Translations under genes and position numbers: made by a program
The notes under the pieces: model-generated
Database searches by the model: none
What the model was told of the DNA's origin: nothing
Seen by the model: the letters and a program-made list of their open reading frames with translations, nothing else
In this document: positions 51,397 through 56,144 of the stretch, piece after piece
How positions within the stretch are numbered: the first letter of the stretch is position 1
Layout of the letters: each line of letters begins with the position of its first letter
Source: Nymphaea colorata
Lineage: Eukaryota > Streptophyta > Magnoliopsida > Nymphaeales > Nymphaeaceae
Length of the DNA stretch: 64,000 nucleotides
Reading direction: 5' to 3'
Assembly (NCBI RefSeq): GCF_008831285.2
Contig: NC_045148.1
Span: forward strand, 2,978,001 to 3,042,000

Positions 51397-54300
51397 CCCT
51401 TCTTCCTCTAATATTCAACATGGTATCAGAGCCACAGACCTAGGGTTGTGTGATCTATGGTTTCACGCCTAGGGTTCCCTCCTTCTCTCATTTCTCTTCT
51501 CTTCCTCCGAACTAGGGTTTCACACCTAGGGTTCCTGCTGTTTACAAAACAAGCAAGTTGATTGGTTGGTTGGATAGGGGCTAATCACGTTTAACATGTA
51601 AAAATGTGATTAGCACCTTTGTGTTGTTGTTTTTGTCGTGAAGTTGCTGAAAGTTGTTGCCGTTGAAGCAGATCACGTCGCTGAAATGGTGAATCAGATC
51701 AGACCTAGCTAGAACATTACATCTAACTCAAGTGCAGCCGTGGAAGATGTTCAGGCCAAAGAACGTCGAATCTACTAGGGCAGTCTAATCTGTTTAGTCG
51801 TGTGGTGCCTGGTGGATTCCCACAGGCAAAGGTACGTCATGTTGGCAGGTTCAGTTTCTGCATCGTTAAAGTGAGACAAGTTTGAAATTGTATGGAGTAG
51901 GCAGATTTCTGGTTTCTCTCTGCATCGTTGAAGTGAGACAGTTTTTCTCCTCTGTCAAACCTGTGCTTGTTTGCTACCTACTATCAACATCTGAAAGTGT
52001 TGCCTGCTATCCACGTCTGCCAATTTGTTTTGTATTTATGTTCAACCTGATCCTTAAGTGGATCTCGTGGAGGTTACTACGGCTGTAATCAGATTTGTAT
52101 GTTGACCGTGTGGGGCAGAGTCAATCTGCTGTTTGTGGATGTAATTTGACGTGAGGAGCAAAATGACCTACAGATCGTGGATGTGAAATCTATAAGTTGA
52201 GGTCTCATTAGTTGTGGACTGTTGTTGATTGTAAAGTTTTTGCTTGTGTTGCAGTCATCAGCTGAAACTATTTTATTGAGTTGCTACCTGAGTTTCTGCC
52301 TATGTTGCTGCCTGTTTTAGTGAATTTCTGATTTGATGGTTGGAGCCATAAGTGTGTTCCAGATTCTTCTGTGTTGTCGTGCCTTGATTGAAGTTGACTA
52401 TTGCACCTTATACATACATATTGTGAGTACAATTCTAGTTGGAATTTTACTATGGCTAATGGTAATGTGCCTGAGGGTTCCAATAACTACAAGATGGCTG
52501 GAAATTCCTTCTAATATGCCAACACTATTGTAATAGACTCTTCCTTCTCTGTTGGTGCTCCTACCGATGACCGAGATATGATGTGGATGATAGATTTTGG
52601 CGCCTCCAGACAATGTTGTAATCAACCAATATTTTTTCATCATTAGTCAGATTCTCTCCACCACAGCATGTCAAACTGACTGATGGCAAGCTATCTCCTG
52701 TGATGGGCAGCGGTGATATTTATCTCCCACATTTAGGCACTATTACCCACGTGTTCTATGCTCCGTAGTTTCCTATTAATTTGTTATTTGTTAAACAGTT
52801 GGCTATTGATTTAAAGTGTAGAGTCATCTTTTACCCTAGTTCATGTTCTTTTCAGGACTTACTAACTAGGAAGATGATTGGTGGCGGCCATGAACATGAG
52901 GGTCTCTATTACCTGTCTGTCCCAGTAAATGTTGTTGCATCTTCATTCTCCTCGAAGCCTTCTCTTTTTCAGTGTCCACTCAAACTGGGTCATCCTTCAG
53001 TGTCCAAACTTCGTCACATGCTTCCAGGTATTATTGTATCAGAGTCCTTATGTGATGTTTGCCAGTTAGGCAAACATACATGGAGTAGCTATCCTTCGAG
53101 TCAAGAACCATCTAGTCAAAGTCCATTTGATCTCATTCGTGTGGATGTGTGGGGTCCTAGTCGGGTTCCTTTTCACTCTCGTTTTCGGTATTATCTTGTT
53201 TTGGTTGATGATTTTACTCGAGTCAGTTGGGTATTCTTGTTACGGGAAAGATCTGAAGTCATATGTATTCTTCCTAAATTTGTCAAGGAAATAAAAACTC
53301 AATTTGGTTTCATTATCAAAAATATTCACACTGATAATGCTCTTGAATTCAAATCTTCCGTTCTACTTCAATTTTATGTCAATCATGGAGTTCGACCTCA
53401 ATATATTTGTCCATACACATCCCAACAAAATGGTGTTGTCGAACGCAAACATCGGCAACTCCTAAATGTGGCACGTACTGTATACCTACTTTTGGGGGAT
53501 GCTATTCTTACCGCATGTTATATCATTAACAGATTACCCTCGTCAGCCATCCAAGAACGTATTCTCATTCAACTTTTATATCTAAGTCGACCACTATTTC
53601 ATATACCTCCCAAAGTATTTGGATGCACTTGTTTTGCACACATCCTAGGCCCAGACAAAAACAAATTTGCTGCCCAAGCCATCAAATGTGTATTTATTGG
53701 ATACTCTGCCAATCAAAAATGATAAAGTGCTTTGATCCCCAGACCAAGAAAGAGATTATCAGTGCGGATGTTACATTTTTTGAGTCTCGTCCTTATTTTT
53801 CCCCTTCGAGTCCTCCTCCGTCTGAGATGCCTATACATGTTCCTCTTCCTATTCCACCATTGTCACTTGAGTCATTCCCGCCATCTCAACCTATGTCACA
53901 TGAACGTTTCCCTGATCTTCCATTGGTTTACACTCGTCGTCTTGGTCCCTCTCCCAACCGCCCACCAGTGTCTTCCCAAGAGGTAAGCTCCACTGATCAG
54001 ACTGATTCAGATTTAAATGATGAACACTATACAAATGATCTCTCTATTGCTATTTGTAAGGGCAAGCGACAGTGCACACTACACCCGATTTCTAATTCTA
54101 TCTCTACTGATCATTTGAGTACAAGTTTGGTGCAGTTTGATCGAGCTCTGTCTAGTCACATGATCCCTTCTTCTCACCATCAATCCCTATTAGATTCACA
54201 GTGGCGGCATGCCATGCAGGAGGAAATGGATGCTCTTATCTCTCAAGAGACTTGGGAATTGGTGGATCCACGAGGGACTGTGATGTGGTTGGCTCCAAGT

Positions 54301-56090
54301 GGGTGTTCACCATCAAGTATCATTCTGATGGTTCAGTTGAACGGTTCAAGGCACGTCTTATTGCTAAAGGATATACACAGACTTATGGTGTCAACTTCTT
54401 TGAGACTTTTTCTCCCGTGGCTCGATTGGGCTCTTTCGACTTATTATATCTCTTGCTGCCCAGCGACAATGGCCTTTATTTCAACTGGACCTGAAAAATG
54501 TTTTTCTATATAGAGATCTTTCTAAAACTGTCTACATGCAGCAACCACCTAGTTTTGAGCGACAGGGAGAGTGTTCCAAGGTATGCAAATTAAAGAAGGC
54601 TATTTATGAGCTTAAACAAAGTCTCAATGCATGGTTTCATAAGCTATCTGAGGTCTTATTTAAATGTGGCTTTCGTCGATCTGATTATGTTCATTCTATT
54701 AAAGCTTAACAGAGAGCCAATTTCTCTGCTTTTGGTGATTATTGGTGTTGACTTGATCCAGTTTGTACATGTTTATCATGTAGCGTTGAAAAAAGATTGC
54801 AATACTTTCAGTCTGGAGTGCTAGAAAATATTAAAGAAGGAGAATTAGGCACAGGCGCAGAACTATCTTACTTCAAGAGATAATGGCATCAAGATTTGAT
54901 CTTTAGGTCAATTAGGGCAACCATTTTTACTAAAATTTCCAGTTTCGACTTTTTCATTTTCAATAAGAAAGTTTTATCTTTCAAAGTTTCCCTAGTCTAG
55001 CGACTGATCAAAACCTAAAATGTAAATCTGAATTCTCATCAAACTTATGATTTGTGAAGAATTTCATGAAAAAACAACTGTTCTGACATATATGTGGTTC
55101 ATTGTTGTTGGTTGAGAAACAAGAAGCCACCAACAGAAACAAGATTTAGACTTTTTGTTATTTTTCTCAATAAATCTAAAATCAATGAAGTCTCCAAATC
55201 TTGGATTACTTTTTGATTCACATAGCTGTTTTAGAAGAGTTGGGTTTCAACCAAATTGTACAAATAATAAACCCAAAATGAAAATAAAATTGATAACCAA
55301 TTTTACTCTTGTGCACATGAAATTGCAAATCTCAGAGAAAAACTTACAGCTCCTGCAGATTAAGTAAGTTCCCGAGTTCAGACGGTAGGCTGCCAGAAAA
55401 ACTGTTTGGGCCAAGTCTCCTGAAAATTCAATGCAAAACTTCAATAACCACATTCATTTGCCTTAGGGAAGATTTGAAACTTAGGTTCAAATTTTTTAGA
55501 AATAAATGAAAATATATTTAAGTTTTCCAAGTTCCTTTGGAACTGTCCCAGAGAGGGAATTAATACTAAAAGCTCTGGCAATAATCAAGAAAATGAAAGG
55601 ATCACAAGAAATTTCCAGATAAATGGTAAAAGCAAAAAAGAAAAAAGAAAAACAGATCAAACTATCAGAACTCAGAACTATCGAAGAATTGAGTCACAAA
55701 CTATACAGGGACTGCATGGACGTTAAATTCCCAATCGATGGAGACAACGTCCCTGTTAACATATTCTGACCCAGATTCCTGCAAAGCATGAAACACACAT
55801 TATGGCTGATGGCGATGCGTTAGCAACTAAATGGATGATAAATCAGCGAAAATAAGAGTAATATACAGATAACTCAGGGCAGTAAGGTTCCACAGGGCTT
55901 CCGGTATACTGCTATTCACACTCTCACCGAAAACTTTCCTGCAAAAGGAGAGGAAATGAATGACTACATAATATAAGATGTAAAACCTATAAATCAAAAC
56001 CTTATATTTACAAATCAATTGCCACTGAAAGTTACTCAATTCCGCCAGATATCGAGTACTTGGAAATCAAAATGTGTGTATGAGTTGTGC

Positions 56091-56144
<54 letters not shown>

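Larger units (their letters stand above)
50460..54840 (+). mobile_element. Plus-strand Copia with two successive 5' LTR-leader units, 3' truncated
   Basis: LTR 50,460-50,692 with primer-binding site TGGTATCAGAGCCC and a 0.5-kb leader, then a second LTR 51,208-51,420 with its own TGGTATCAGAGCC and a 1-kb leader. Gag starts at 52,453, followed directly by protease, so most of gag is deleted. Integrase and part of reverse transcriptase follow to about 54,840. No 3' LTR. It occupies the 5.8-kb intron between exons 5 and 6. Confidence 0.85.

Noticed and set aside
55247-55453. Minus-strand open frame [20 protein letters not shown]
   Set aside because: Wrong frame over RLK exon 5; the true LRR frame gives [18 protein letters not shown] and joins neighbours in phase.
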